Assembly (NCBI RefSeq): GCF_000340215.1
Contig: NW_006921535.1
Span: forward strand, 1,740,483-1,804,482
Direction of reading: 5' to 3'
From: Pseudocercospora fijiensis CIRAD86
Taxonomy: Eukaryota; Ascomycota; Dothideomycetes; Mycosphaerellales; Mycosphaerellaceae
Length of the DNA stretch: 64,000 bases
Shown here: positions 35,739-47,840 of the stretch, piece after piece
Layout of the letters: every line of letters starts with the position of its first letter
Numbering within the stretch: the stretch's first letter is position 1
Program-made: the position numbers and the translations under genes
The notes under the pieces: generated by a model
Database searches by the model: none
The model's input: the letters and a program-made list of their open reading frames with translations, nothing else
Told to the model about the DNA's origin: nothing

Positions 35739-38700
35739 TTAGTCAAAGCTCTCATCAGCATCCTCGAACTCTGCCTCAGATTCATCATCCTCCTCCTCGT
35801 CGTCCTCATCGTCGACGGTGTACTTGCTCTTTGGTGCGGCGGCTGCAGCTCGACGGGATGGTCGAGCAGCGGGCTTGACCGGACTGCCATCGTCCTCGTC
35901 GCTGAGAATCTCGTTCGCAAGCTGGTCAGCATCTTCCTCTTCCTCATCGGACTCAGGAAGCTTCTTCTTCGCAGCGCCTGCCTTGGCCTGAGCTGCTTGC
36001 ACTTTCTTTGCATATGCCTTGGCAGCCGGGGACAACGCAGGGGGCTTTGGAGCTGGCGCTGCTGCAGGAGCCGGGGCTTTCTTTTGCTTCAGAGCAGCGG
36101 CCGCCGTCTTCTGCTTCGGAACAGCTTTCGGCTTCGGCACTGCCTTCGCTGCTGCGGGCTTTGGAGCAGGCTTGGGTGGCTCGTCGACATCCATGGAGTC
36201 CTCACTTTCAGACTCCAACATGGTACGATTGGCAGCTTTTTGAGGCGAATTCTGGGCCAAGCCCTCCCAATTAGTCTCATCTTCGGAGATCTCCGTGTCC
36301 GCCAGGTTCTTCTTGCTTGGCTTGGCCTTCAAGCCATGACTGCTCGTAGGCCGTGAAGCAGAAGCCGGATGGAAAAGGCGTGTTGCACCATCTTGAGCAC
36401 CACTGCCGATGCCCTTGACCATGGCGGAAACATCGGCAAGCATGTCATTTCCTCCGTCGGATTCTTCGTCTTCAGAGTCAGATTCGATCTTGTACTTGGC
36501 CTTCTGAGCGGCTGCACGTCCGCCACGAGCGGGTGCAGGTGCTGGTCGAGAAGCTGCTTCCTCAGCGATAGCAGCGAAGACGTCCGAGTCATCAGCCATC
36601 TCCTCATCCGAATCGACCGTCTTCTTTGCACGTGCTGCCTTCTTGGCTGGCTTCACAGCTGCCTCATCATCAGACTCATTGGCCACCTTCTTCGGCCGAC
36701 CTCGTGCCTTCTTCCCTAGCGCTTCCGTATCTGTGGAAGCCTTCGATGTAGGCCTGGAAGACTTGGCGACAGGTCCCTTCGACTGGAACGCATTCTCCAA
36801 AGTGATCTGCTTCTCGGCTGGTGGCGGTGCAACAGGTTTCTGCTCAATGCCATTAACAACTGGGTAGATACCTGCTGGCTTCGACTGAGCCTTGGCGCCC
36901 ATGCCGAGCAGTCCATTAACAGCCTTAGATTTGGTCGTCTTTGGCTTCTTGGCGCAAAGTCGGACTCTGAGGCGTCGCTGTCATTAGCATTGCGCTTCTT
37001 CGAAGCTTGGCCTCCTATGCCAAGCTTTCCCGAAGCACGACGGCCATTGGCATTGATCTTCTTGTCGCGAGCCTTCTCCTCGTCAAGGTAAGCCTGGTAT
37101 TCTGTGCGTAGCTCAGTCAGGTCTTCCTTCCAGAGATCCTGAGGAGATTTGGCTGTCAAGATATCAATCTCGACCTCCTTGTCTCCAATTTGCTTGTTGA
37201 GCTTGGCGACACGCTCCTCAGTCAGTGACCAAATGGGCATGCCGAGAAGGTAGTCGAAGTCATTGGCGCCTGCAGCCACCTCTGCATCATCAGATTCTTC
37301 GTTATCATCCTCGACAACCTCTTCCAATTCGCCCTGCTTCTTGGCTTCGATGACCTTTGGAAAGCGGGTGAAGCCGAGTTTGTCAAGTTCCTTCACAAGA
37401 ACAGCCTTCTTCTTCTTGCTGACAACGAGCTCGTTCTTGATGATCATGTTCACGAAGCGAGCTTGGTTGTTGAGCTTGTCGAGCTCCTTGTGCATCTCGG
37501 AAAGGAGCCAATCCTTTCGCTGTTGATACTTCTGCAAGCGAACGTGGTAGAATTCCTCGATGATGTCCAACGGGCTGGCGTACTTGTAGATGCGACCTTG
37601 CGGGTCGAAAGCTACAAGATTGGTCGTAACCTGAGTGTTTGAGAGCTTGAAAAGCTCTTCAAGCTTTCCTTCATTCTGCTGAAGAGTCTTAGCCTCCAGC
37701 TTGATCTCGAAGTGCACCGTTTCTGGAGTGTTGTACTCGACGTAGTCCTTGATGAAGGATGGAGTCTTCTCAGCCTTGATAATATCCTCAAGCTTGTCCT
37801 TGAAAGCTTGCGTCCAGTAATGCACTGGCAGCTCAGTGACTCTCACAGTCGTTTCATCAATGACCTCGATCTTGCCGGTAAACTTGAAACGGGTGTCATC
37901 GATCTGGTCAGTCTGTCCAGTCCAGCCACGGTACCAAGGCGTCATTGGTTGCATAGCATCCTTCTCGCCAACATCCATGCGGCGAATGAGGTTGTCGATA
38001 ACATCGTCCGGCTTATATTGTGGGATGGAAGTGCTCCATCCGGTTCCGATACCTTCAGCGCCATTAATGAGGACCATTGGGAGGATCGGGACATATTGCT
38101 CAGGCTCGATAGTCTTGCCATCGTCCAAATTGTAGGTAAGCAGAGCCTCATCAGACTGGTGGAAGATCTTGCGTGCGAAAGGTGACAGTCTCGTGTAAAT
38201 ATAACGAGCGCTGGCCGCATCGCTACCACCTTGCAGACGAGAACCAAAGTTACCACTTGGCTCAAGCACGTTCATGTTGTTGGAGCCGACGAAATTCTGG
38301 GCCATAGCCACAATGGTCTGCTGTAGAGAAGCATCACCATATGGATATGCGGTCAGACCAGACACGAGACCAGCGAGCTCGACAACCTTCATATCTTTCT
38401 TCATGTTGCGGCGGAAGCAAGTGTACATGACCTTTCTCTGCCCAGGCTTGAGACCATCAATTACTGATGGGATCGAACGCTGATTGTCTGCCATTGAGAA
38501 AAGGATCAGCTCCTTGTTGATGAAATCGTCATATGTGATCTCCTCGGTGCCAGACATGTCCAGGTATGTGCCAGGCACGAAGTTTTGAAGCCAGGTCTTT
38601 CGAGCGTCAGCCTTCTTCTTCGAGAATGCCATCTCCAGAAGTTCTGGCTCGTGATCCTGCATCGCATGGAACGTCTTCAAGTGCTTGTCGAGATCCGCGA

Positions 38701-41010
38701 AGTAGATCTGAGCATCTCTCGTATCAGAGGTACCCAATCCCTTGTAGTATTTGTGGTCCCAGCCTTTCGAATGGCCAGGCTGTTCTCGCCATGCTTCGTA
38801 TTCAGGCATGGTGAAGAAGTCATGCTTGGCCTTTGGATGCTTGGGATCGCCCTTCCAGACCTTGACAATGGGTGTGATGAACTCCAGCAAGAATCCGGGA
38901 ATCTTGAGCAACGATGGGAACTGCACTTGCAAGAAGTTGATGAGAAGTCCCTTAATGTGGGAACCATCATGATCCTGATCTGTCATGATCATGATGTGCC
39001 CATATCGCAGACCTCTGGTATCAGTGTATTCTTTCTTATGCTGGAGACCGATGAACTTCTTGATGTTCTGAATCTCTTGATTCTTAGAGATCTGGTCAAC
39101 GGATGCATCGCGGACATTGAGCACCTTACCACGTAATGGGAAGACACCAAAGAGGTCGGGGTTGACCACAGCACGACCAGCCAGAGCGAGGAGCGCGGCT
39201 GAGTCACCTTCAGTCAAGACTAAAGTGCAGCGATGCCCATCCTTGGTACCAGCCTTGTTGGCATCGGTGAGCTTCGAATGGTTCATACGTTGTCGGCGGC
39301 CCCCATCAGACTTCGCCAGCACCTTGTCAGCCTTCTGCTGAGCGAAGTGCAAGATATTGTTCACGACTTCGGTCTTCGCAATGTCCTTGAGGAATTTCTC
39401 GCTGACTTGTGGTCTGCTGCCAAAAGCGGACACCTTGGTGGTGAGCTGCTCCTTGGTCTGCGATGTGAAAGCTGGGTTCACAATCAGCGCATTCACGAAC
39501 AAGAAGATGTGGTTCTTGAGCTGGGCCTTCTTCAGCTTGACACCACCCTTGTTCTTCTTGTTGACAATCTCTTCCAACTTGTCGCAAATCTGGTCTGCAA
39601 TATAGTTGACGTGTGTACCTCCAGATGTGGTCGCGATCGAATTGACGAAAGAGACTTGCTGGAATGAGCCGTCAGAGACTGCAAAACCAATTTCCCATCG
39701 CTCATGAGGGTTGTCAGTCAGAATGACCTGCTCAGGGGCAGTTCCGTCATTGACGATGTTCTCCGTCTTGATGGCTTTTGTGTACATTTCCATGTACTGC
39801 TTGAACTTTGAGATCTTGATGCGCTCGCCATTGAGGTAGACCTTTACTCCCTTGGCGGTGCCAGCCATGTCGTAGACTCGACGCTTGACGAGTGCCTCGA
39901 AATCGGCGTCCATCTTCTCCATGCCGAACTTGCTAAAGTCAGGTCGGAAAGTGACCTGTGTGTAGTCGTCGACCTTGACCTTGTCGATCTTCGCCTTCTC
40001 CATTACGCTCATGTTCTTGCGCCACGTCTGTCGGTAGCGCTGCTTCGACTTGGAATCCACTGTATCGAGCTCGAATTGCGTAGAGTAGATATTGGTGAGC
40101 TTCGCACCGTAACCATTGCGACCACCAGTGGTCTTCGCTTCGTTATCGTCGTAGTTTGAAGAGGTCAGAAGATGACCGAAGATCATCTCCGGGATCCAGA
40201 TGCCCTCCTTGGTGTGCATTTCAATGGGAATGCCCTTGCCGTTGTTCTTGACTGAGATCACGCCCTTCTCTGCATCAACCCACACACGCAGCTCGTTCAT
40301 GTTCTTGTCGCGCTGCTTGTTGTCGGCAGCGTTGACCAGGATTTCGTCGAAAATTTTGTAAAGGCCGGGTACGAAAGTCACCTTGCGATTCTCCATGGAC
40401 TCAGTCTCGGAGTTATAGACCCACATCTGCTCCGTAGTCTGCTCCACAGACCCAATATAGGTATCTGGACGCTTCAGAATATGCTCCAGTTGAGTCAACT
40501 TCTCATACTGCTCCGACCCCTTCTTCGCCTTTTGCTCCACTGGCACGTCCATGTTAAAGCTTTCGTTTGCAAGTTCTGCAAGTGGCTGACCGGAAGACTT
40601 CTTTGCGGCTGGCGCCTTCTTCTGCTTCTTGGCCGACGGCGGTGTATTCGAAAGTAACGAGGCGTCGTTGTCCGAGTCGATCGCGTCTATGTCTGTGTTC
40701 TCATCATCGGAGACAGGCTTTGCGCGCTTCTTTGGCTTCGGCGCGGCTTTAGCAGCTGCTTTGGGCGCAGCCTTGGTCGTCTTCAGAGTTGTCTGTTTAG
40801 TTGCCTTTGGTTTGGCTGGAGCGGCGGCCTTTTTGGGGGGAGCCTTCGCTTTCTGAGTGAGGATTGTTAGCGGATGTGAGGTGAGAAGGACAGCATAGCA
40901 TGTGATGGCGAGATGTCAGGTGAAGCTGGACTCACTGGCTTCACTGCCGGCTCGAAATCAGAGGACGCGTCCACCTCAAAGGCAGACACCTCCATCGAGT
41001 CGTCGGACAT
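35739..41010 (-). CDS. TOP2: DNA topoisomerase II (one-base frameshift in C-terminal tail)
   Basis: ATP-driven type IIA topoisomerase that passes one duplex through another; essential in mitosis. Exon 1 is 41010-40936 (25 residues); an 83-nt intron (GTGAGT, GCTAAC branch) leads to exon 2 from 40852. The N-terminal 125 residues are Lys/Ala/Pro-rich. Core motifs are complete: GGRNGYGAKL in the ATPase site, VLTEGDSAA and IMTDQDHDGSHIKG in the TOPRIM metal site, the catalytic Tyr in SARYIYTRL (codon 38203-38201) and GIGTGWS. The core frame then runs out near 36,952, where FAPR is followed by a different frame that continues KPKTTKSKAVNGLLGMG and the acidic Lys/Ala-rich tail to 35739. Restoring one C in the CC run at that point rejoins them, giving about 1,729 residues. 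An indel in an essential gene's tail is more likely a sequencing error than a dead gene. Confidence 0.95.
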
Positions 41011-41642
41011 TGTAGCTCTGCCGATTCTCCTAGGCGTTTCGCGTATGTGCTGTTGGTGTTGAATAGATGCCGCGATATATCGATCGCAGCCGCCCTTGGG
41101 ACATCAAGTCGCAGTTATGACTATCCAAGATCTGACTATCCAAGCTCTGAATACCCGACGGGCAAGCGGGTGTGTGTTTGGCACAGTCGTGGCGCAGAAA
41201 GAGAATGTTTGTGCAGCTCGGAGCAAGCCAAAACAGAAAGTAAACAGTCGCGCGCGCCCGTTTCAAGGGTCCATTTCAGGCACCAATCCATAATTCAGGC
41301 ATCCAACGTGGGGAAGAACTGGCACAGACGACTCGGGAGGGACGAGGGAGCATGTGAATGGCTTTCTGGGCTTCACGCATTGCCTCGCCTTGGGTCGATA
41401 CAGCTGTTGAGTGCAGTGACTATGTCTTCAAGTCATCGCCTTTTCCTTTCCACCTTGGCTCGCTATTCACAATTCGCCAAGCCCGGCATTTCAACATGCA
41501 ATTCGCCCTTCTCGCGCTACCGCTCCTAGCCGTGGTGTTCTATCTTTGAGCGCCTCGATCTGCAGAGAAACAACTCCACCAACGCCTCGCTAAGATCAAT
41601 CACACCCAGAGGCTTCGACTTCCGTCGCAGGCCTATGATTAA
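41011..41642. other. intergenic, no supported gene
   Basis: TOP2 promoter on the left and the SNU23 3' flank on the right. The frame 41047-41529 (+) has no motif and overlaps the TOP2 upstream region. Nothing is called. Confidence 0.5.
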
Positions 41643-42284
41643 TCAACAAATGACTCCATCACCCTCTACCTTAACTTCCGCATGTCCCATCCCATCCTTC
41701 GTCTTCCGTCTCTTCTCATTCCTCTTCCTCCGTTTCTCCTCCCTCTCCCGCTCCTCCTGCTCCTTTGCACTACTTATCCTCGTTTGCAAATCCACCGTAT
41801 CTCTCGCAGCCTCCTCATCCCTTTTCCTCTTCAAATACTCGAGCCTCTCCTGCACTTCCTCCAACGTTGCTCTCCTAACTTCACCACTTTCGCCCGTAGC
41901 AACAAGATGCTGCTTACTGTTCAAGTGCTCCACAAATTGCAAGTTATCCTTGAAAGTCAAATCGCAAGCATCGCAGTAGAATCCGGCGCCTTTGCCTCGC
42001 TTGCCTTGCCCGGCTCCAGCAGGCACGATTTGTGTTTTTCCAACTTGATCTGCCACATTGAGACGTTGTTTTCGCGCTTCTGTATCGCGCGCGTCTGGAG
42101 GGGTCGAGGCGCGACGGATGTATTTCTTTCCTGCCAACGCTGCTTCATGTCGCGCTTTGCCTTCCTCTTTGATTTTGGCATCGCGGTCGGCTGCGCGCGC
42201 TGCATATTCTTCGCGATCCCATGTTCGGCGGAAGTCCGTGTCGCCTGCGCCCTTGCCGCCGTATGCGCCTTTCTTTTCGCTCAT
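41643..42284 (-). CDS. SNU23: U4/U6.U5 tri-snRNP protein Snu23
   Basis: Single-exon gene of 213 residues. Snu23 (ZMAT2 in animals) is a zinc-finger component of the spliceosomal tri-snRNP and B complex, acting with Prp38 before activation. The hallmark N-terminus DTDFRRTWDREEYAARA (15-31) is present. The U1-type zinc finger is C104, C107, H120, H126 (FYCDACDLTFKDNLQFVEHL). After it comes a long Glu/Arg/Lys helix (EEVQERLEYLKRKRDEE and EEREREEKRRKRNEKRRK). Length and order match the family, and no frame problem is seen. Confidence 0.94.
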   Translation of the reverse strand: MSEKKGAYGGKGAGDTDFRRTWDREEYAARAADRDAKIKEEGKARHEAALAGKKYIRRASTPPDARDTEARKQRLNVADQVGKTQIVPAGAGQGKRGKGAGFYCDACDLTFKDNLQFVEHLNSKQHLVATGESGEVRRATLEEVQERLEYLKRKRDEEAARDTVDLQTRISSAKEQEEREREEKRRKRNEKRRKTKDGMGHAEVKVEGDGVIC

Positions 42285-43207
42285 GTTGAATGCGTCGGAA
42301 AGAGTGGTGGCAGAAGTGGTGAAATAAGGTTGAGCAACCTGAGTCAGCAGCTCTTGGGTGCCATGACTTCAGATCCGAACATCTCTACTCTACCAACGAC
42401 ATGACTGCATCAATCTCAAAGTCAGCTCCATCTCCTTCACCACGCGTTTCTCGTAAACGAATCCTGCACATGAATTCTGGGAAGCATTTGCAGAATGATC
42501 ATCTCAACGCTGCTTTTTGGCCACACGTGATGGACTACCAGGATCTGGGCCCAAGATCATGCGAGCAGATGACAGAGCGGTCCTAGCGATTGGCGCTAAT
42601 GTTCCCCGGATCATCAGGCCGAGTGGAAGAGGTGATGGAAGCCACTATTCCATTGTGACTGCTTGTATTCCAAGTCTGTCGAAAGGTGGAGTCTTCGAAA
42701 TGGACTTCGAAGGGAGGTTGCTGTGTTCGACCGGTGAGTTTTCTGGTCTGAGACACCAACGATACAGCAGTGCCATCAACCACTCCGACAAATGGCTTTA
42801 CTTAGGGTGAGTGCAGGCCACAAGTAGGTATCCACTTCAACAGCAAGCATCGCTACACCTGCCAATTCAGCCTCCCTAGAAGGTACGGCGACAAGAGTCA
42901 AGCTTCACTGAGAGCCTGCATATCCCAGCCTGCTGTAGTGGGTACTTTCTGCTTATATTCTACTTCTAAGACAAGAAATCATATGCTGTGTCGCATAACC
43001 GAGAAATTCCCATGGGCGACACGTGCGGGGACCGCAGATCTTCCAGGGCAAGCTTCATCCGAATGCACGCCGACATAGGCGAGGAAGGATCCATTGCCGA
43101 TCTTTAGAAAGACTGGAGGACGTCCATATCTTGATGATGGAAAACATGAACTTCAGATCCATCCCTTACCGTCGACCAGCTGTAGCCTCAGACAACGCAC
43201 AATCAGA
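42285..43207. other. intergenic, no supported gene
   Basis: Upstream of the sugar transporter. A frame around 42,550-42,810 (+) looks mildly protein-like (IRPSGRGDGSHYSIVTAC, MDFEGRLLCSTGEF) and ends near a possible donor, but I could not join it to anything and no family is recognised. In-frame codons from 43,094 could extend the transporter N-terminus. Confidence 0.35.
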
Positions 43208-44841
43208 ATGCTGGCAGCCAAGATTAGCCTTCGCGGAAGGCGACTCTATCTGCTGATGAAGATTGTTTGCGGAACCTCTTTCATGATGTATGGGGTGAGT
43301 ACACAATGGCTCAGACTCTGTAAATGGTGCTGTTGAGCTGACATCTGCATAGTATGATGCTGGAGTACTCGGCGGTATCATTCTTCATAAGCCATTTCTC
43401 GACGCCATTGGCAATCCATCCAATGACACTGTCATCCCGATGATCGTGGCCAGTTATGACCTGGCAGCTTGCGTGACCGCACTCGTGGTGGCCTTCTTTG
43501 CATTCAGAATCGGTCGCCGTGGTACTGTAATCCTCGGCAATATCGCAGCGATCATTGGCTCGGTGATTCAAGCCAGTTCGTATTCTGTTGCCCAGCTTAT
43601 CGTCGGTCGACTCGTACAAGGGGTCTCCATCGGAGCGATATCAAGCGCTGTGCCTACCTATCTTTCCGAGACTGGTGTTGAGATCGGAGACCGTGGTCCA
43701 GCCAACGCGTTGAATGCAATTCTGCTCATATCTGGTGTCCCTTTGGCGTACTGGGTCGACTACGGCTTCACCAAAATGCAAACGCAGGCTTCCTGGAGAG
43801 TTCCAATCATATTTCAATGCATCTTCGCCATTATCAGTGGTGGTCTGATGCTGTTCTTACCAGATACGCCAGTAAGTCAACAGTGCGAATCTTATTTAGA
43901 GACTTACTGATAGAGTGAAGCGCTGGTACTACGCCCGCAACCGATGGGAAGAAGGCGACGCCGCTCTCGCCCAGCTGCACGATACGGATGTCAGCGACCC
44001 TAGAGTTCAGCGCACACGCAGTGAGATCCTTGCCGCTATCGAAGCTGAACTCGAAGCCAATGCAAGTCTAGACTGGAAGCAATTCCTGACCATGGGCATC
44101 AGGGACAAGACCAGAATGAAGATCATTCGGCGACTGTGCATGTGCTTCTGGCTTCCAATGATCCGAGAATGGATGGGCTCGAGCCTAATCGCCTACTACA
44201 GCAGCATCATCCTCTCGACAGTTGCCAAGCCTTCACTTGTGTCACTTTTATCTGGAGTCTTGAACATCTTCTTCGCCCTCGGATGTGTCCCGTTGTACTT
44301 CACCGTCGAGAAAGTGGGGCGAAGGTCGATCCTGCTTTATGGAGCTATGGCCATGACCGTCCTCATCACCATCTTCACTGCTCTAGTCGCAACTGGAGCT
44401 GATATAGAATCGATTGGATGGACAGCGGTGTCATTCATCTTTTTTTTCTTGTTTGTCTTCGGATGGAGCTGGCAAGGATGTGTCTGGCTGTACTGTGCTG
44501 AGATTGCACCCCTGGAATATCGGCATATTGGCGCTGCCGCAACTGCTTTCGGCGAGTGGCTCATGACTTTCATAACTGTTTTTGCCGGCCCGATCGGATT
44601 CGATCATATTGGCTGGTACTTCTGGCTCTGGGTAATCAGCGGCAACGTCGTTGCAATCATTTTCGTGTTCTTTCTATGCCCTGAGACGGGCGGTAAGACT
44701 CTCGAGCAAGTCGACTATCTGTTCGTGAGACCTGGCTTCGCTGGCTTGCGCAAAGATTTCGACGTCACGGCAGACGACATGGAGTTACCTAGTACGATGA
44801 AAGACCACATCATCAGCGTCGAGAAACATGAAAAAGTGTGA
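43208..44841 (+). CDS. MFS sugar transporter
   Basis: Exons 43208-43294, 43353-43871 and 43921-44841, introns 58 and 49 nt, 508 residues. Members carry hexoses or related sugars by proton symport across the plasma membrane. The first splice rebuilds the family signature MYGYDAGVLGGI. Others are GRRGTV, GRLVQGVSIGAISSAVPTY (a GR-x3-G block), LPDTP-RWYYARNR across the second splice, GRRSIL, GWSWQGCVWLYCAEIAP and PETGGKTLEQVDYLF. The PETGGKT form replaces the usual PET(K/R)G. The second acceptor (GAAG before CGC) was chosen because it alone keeps the PRW motif in frame. About twelve membrane segments are expected. The substrate cannot be told. Confidence 0.9.
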
Positions 44842-45732
44842 AGATGGTTTTATGCCAGGATCATGGGACACAATCTGCCGGGATTGAACGGCGATCCGGA
44901 ATAAGACATTCCGCAGGGCGGACTTCAGCTCACATTGGCAAGTATTCCACCTCATTCTCTGAGGCTCAGTCTTACATTTGAGATGTCCGTGGCCCGTCTC
45001 CATGAAATCCGTGAAATACAAAGCTTCGGCCATCGGGAGTGGAGCTTGGCGGAGTCGCTATTTGATGTGTTGCAGATGACCAGCCGATAGGGTCAAGTCT
45101 TCACAAGTGACTTATCCGTCCAAGGCGCTTTAGCAGGACCCAGAACGTCAATTGACTCTAATGACATGATGACCCGGTCGATGACTTTGAAGGCCTAGGC
45201 CGGATAGACTCAAAAAGCTCTAGAAACTCAATGCTATGATGCGAATTGCTCTTGCTGAGTTACATACCAAATTTACCGTCGACATATAAAAAGATGTTGT
45301 GGTTTCAAAGCTCAGCCTGGAACGCTTTCGGGACAGTCGTCGTTCAAGCTTCGTTCAAGCTTCTGCCAGAGCTTATACTCGAGCCGATGCACAGGGGACT
45401 CGGATGGCGCCTCGTCCGCTTTCGTTCAGTCCTTGGCTCATCAGCACATCAGCAAGAAGCATCCTAGTATCTACGTAAGCGTGCCTGTGGCTTTTGTAGG
45501 CTCAGCTGTTCAGGCATGCGAAGATGAACCACTCGCTGGGCTTCGCACTCGTGCGCTGTCGTGTCTCTGCCGCGACTTCACTGTTTATATCAAGTCTGTT
45601 CTGTGGCGAAATGCATCATGACAACCATCGAGAGCAAAGTATCGAAAGAGCCACTGATAGCTCTATAGCAGTACTCTTCAAATCTGAGCGACCACCATTC
45701 TCATATCGGAAAGCCAGAAGGATACATTCAAG
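44842..45732. other. intergenic, promoter region of the repeat protein gene
   Basis: No gene is supported. Frames 45246-45467 and 45433-45621 (+) and 44785-45033 (-) show no motif. Confidence 0.45.
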
Positions 45733-46578
45733 ATGATTCTGCCTACTCCTATCAAGCTTCTCCTCGCCTTGAGCGCCTGCTCTCTGGCAGATCAGGACCC
45801 AGCAGTCCAAGCAGGTATCGACGCCGTCAACGCAGCCATCCAAGCTGGACAAGATGCAGCAAACGCAGGAATCAATGCCGCCAACCAAGGCACACAAGCT
45901 GGTGAGAATGCCGCTCAAGCAGCTCAAGATGCTGCCAACCAAGCTGCTCAAGCGGATCAAAGTGCTGCTGACGCCGGTATTCGTGCCGGACAGACAGCTG
46001 CAGAAGCAGCCGCCAGCATCGCTTCGGTGTACGGTGAGAACGCAGCGAGCATAGCTGCTGTAAGCATATACGCCCGAATTCTCGTGCTCCGCCACATCGC
46101 TGATCATAAATTTCTTCTAGGCCGTCGGTCCCAAAATCTGGAGCGAAGCAACGTCAATCGCTGGATCACAATATTCTCTCGCCACTGCGATTGCTGGAAG
46201 CCTCTACAGCGAAGCCACGTCGATCAACGGCGAGATCTATACTTTCGTCACTTCCGTTGGCAATAGTGTTTACACCGTGGCGACTAATGCGGCCGGATCC
46301 ATTGTTTCCACGATCACGAGCGAAGCTGGCGCGATTGTCACGACCAATGGTGAGTAAGACACATTTATGGAGGATGGGATCAGGATTCTGATGATATTTG
46401 TGTAGCTGCTGGATCGACAATCACTTCTGCAACCACTGCCGAAGCTACTCGCAGTCCGACTATCACTGCGACAGGTACGGGCACTACTCTCGAAGCTGGT
46501 GCAGTGCAGAGCAAAGCTCCGCTTGCTGTCGCCGGAGGCTTGCTTGGGGCTGGCTTGGCTGTCGTGGCTTTCTTGTGA
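45733..46578 (+). CDS. secreted GPI-anchored Ala-rich 11-mer repeat protein
   Basis: Exons 45733-46059, 46121-46349 and 46406-46578 (introns 61 and 56 nt), 242 residues. The protein begins with a signal peptide (about 1-19, LLLALSACSLA) and ends with a GPI-anchor signal (about 221-242: a hydrophobic VAGGLLGAGLAVVAFL after a Ser/Lys spacer). Residues about 27-92 are a tandem of roughly six 11-residue units rich in Ala, Gln, Asn and Asp, for example AGIDAVNAAIQ, AGQDAANAGIN and AAQAAQDAANQ, the periodicity of amphipathic 11-mer helices seen in LEA proteins and apolipoproteins. Ser/Thr-rich sequence with SEATSI repeated twice follows. All splice joins keep the frame and composition. It is probably a cell-wall or plasma-membrane surface protein; its function is unknown. 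Confidence 0.8.
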
Positions 46579-47215
46579 GATTATAGTAGTAAAGCGCACA
46601 ATCGGAAAGGAGGGAAAGCACTTGGACTTTGACTGGTCACCGCCAGCCCGCAAATACAATTTTAATGTCTTGAGATAGCTCTGTTGTCTAGTACGAACTC
46701 AGTTGATCCAGCTTGACTTCTTCGGCCTCTGTAATCTATATGCCACCTTGAGGTTTCCTTTTGCCATCTGACAAGTCTTTCCATTATACTCTTGAAGCCA
46801 GAGCAAGCCGCATCCATGTTCATCACATGCAACTCAAGCGCACAGACCACTTCGCGGTGCAGACATCAGATACAGATCAAAATGGTCCTGTGGTGCAATG
46901 GTAGCATCCCTATCAAATGTAATAAACGAGACCGGGACGAGTTCATCCGTCCAGGAGGGTGCGTATCTTCCCTGCCTTTGCTACTTGCGTTCGATCCGGA
47001 GGGGATGAACCGGAAGTAGCGATTGGTCTGAGTTACTTGGGACAAGGAGGCAGCACTGCAAACGATTGTGGTCGATATCTTGCTCGACATGCTGACTAAT
47101 GCCACGGAGTCGAAGGATTCTGCAGGAACCCCGCGAGGGCATCACTGGTCGACCTAAGCATTTTTAGATCGTACGTCTTCAATACAGGCACTCACTATTT
47201 GGGTTCGTGTCCAGG
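46579..47215. other. intergenic with a tRNA-like fragment
   Basis: Nothing coding is supported. GTGGTGCAATGGTAGCAT at about 46,890-46,906 matches the D-arm of a glycine-type tRNA, but the anticodon and T arms that follow do not fold properly (details in the rejected list). The right part is the promoter of the split GST gene. Confidence 0.4.
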
Positions 47216-47810
47216 ATGTCCTCTTCAAACATCACGCTCTACACCGGGCAAACGCGTGAGCTTTTCCCCCGAATGTTTTCGACTGTCCGCTGACCTTCTC
47301 TTCCAGCCAACGGCATCAAAATCTCAATCACTCTTGAAGAACTCGGCATCCCATACACAGTCCGCAAAGTCGATGTCGCCAACAACGAACAAAAGTCCGA
47401 ATGGTTCGAAAAAATCAACCCCAACATGAGGATCCCAGCCATAGCCGATACCTTCTCAGACGGCGAGGAGATCTGCGTCTTCGAGAGCGGAAGTATCATG
47501 CAGTATCTTGTTGAGAGGCATGATCCAGAGCATAGGATCTCGTACCCACGAGGCTCCCGAGAGTGGGTTGAGACTAACAATTGGCTTTTCTTCATGAATT
47601 CGGGTGAGTAGGAGGAATGCTTCGGTTCGGGGTGGGTGATTGACTCGCGGATTTTCGAATTCAGGAGTGGGCCCAATGCAAGGTCAGGCAAATCATTTCT
47701 TTAGATACGCGGGCGAACAGGTGCCGTATGCCATCGAGCGGTACCAAACGGAGACCAAGAGGCTGTATAGTGTTCTTGACAAGCATCTTCGCGATAGTGC
47801 GCATCCGTAT

Positions 47811-47840
47811 CTGGTGGGCATAGTTGTTGATTGTTGATTA
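47811..47840. repeat. left target duplication and terminal inverted repeat of the hAT element
   Basis: Target duplication CTGGTGGG at 47811-47818, followed by a 22-bp inverted repeat at 47819-47840 beginning CATAGTTGTTGATTG. Just inside lie several TGATTGTGA-like words, as in the subterminal repeats of hAT elements. Confidence 0.92.

Noticed and set aside
36716..36950. Short Ser/Arg-rich TOP2 tail as the real end
   Set aside because: It is the out-of-frame reading; the other frame carries the expected acidic and Lys-rich topoisomerase II tail.
41466..41549. Short frame beginning MQFALLALPLLAVVF as a signal peptide of a secreted protein
   Set aside because: It stops after 17 residues and has no plausible donor into further coding sequence.
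46881..46965. tRNA gene candidate with a glycine-type D-arm (GTGGTGCAATGGTAGCAT)
   Set aside because: The D-arm matches well, but the anticodon stem does not form, the T-loop is one base off (AGTTCATC), and the acceptor stem pairs only partly. At best it is a tRNA remnant.
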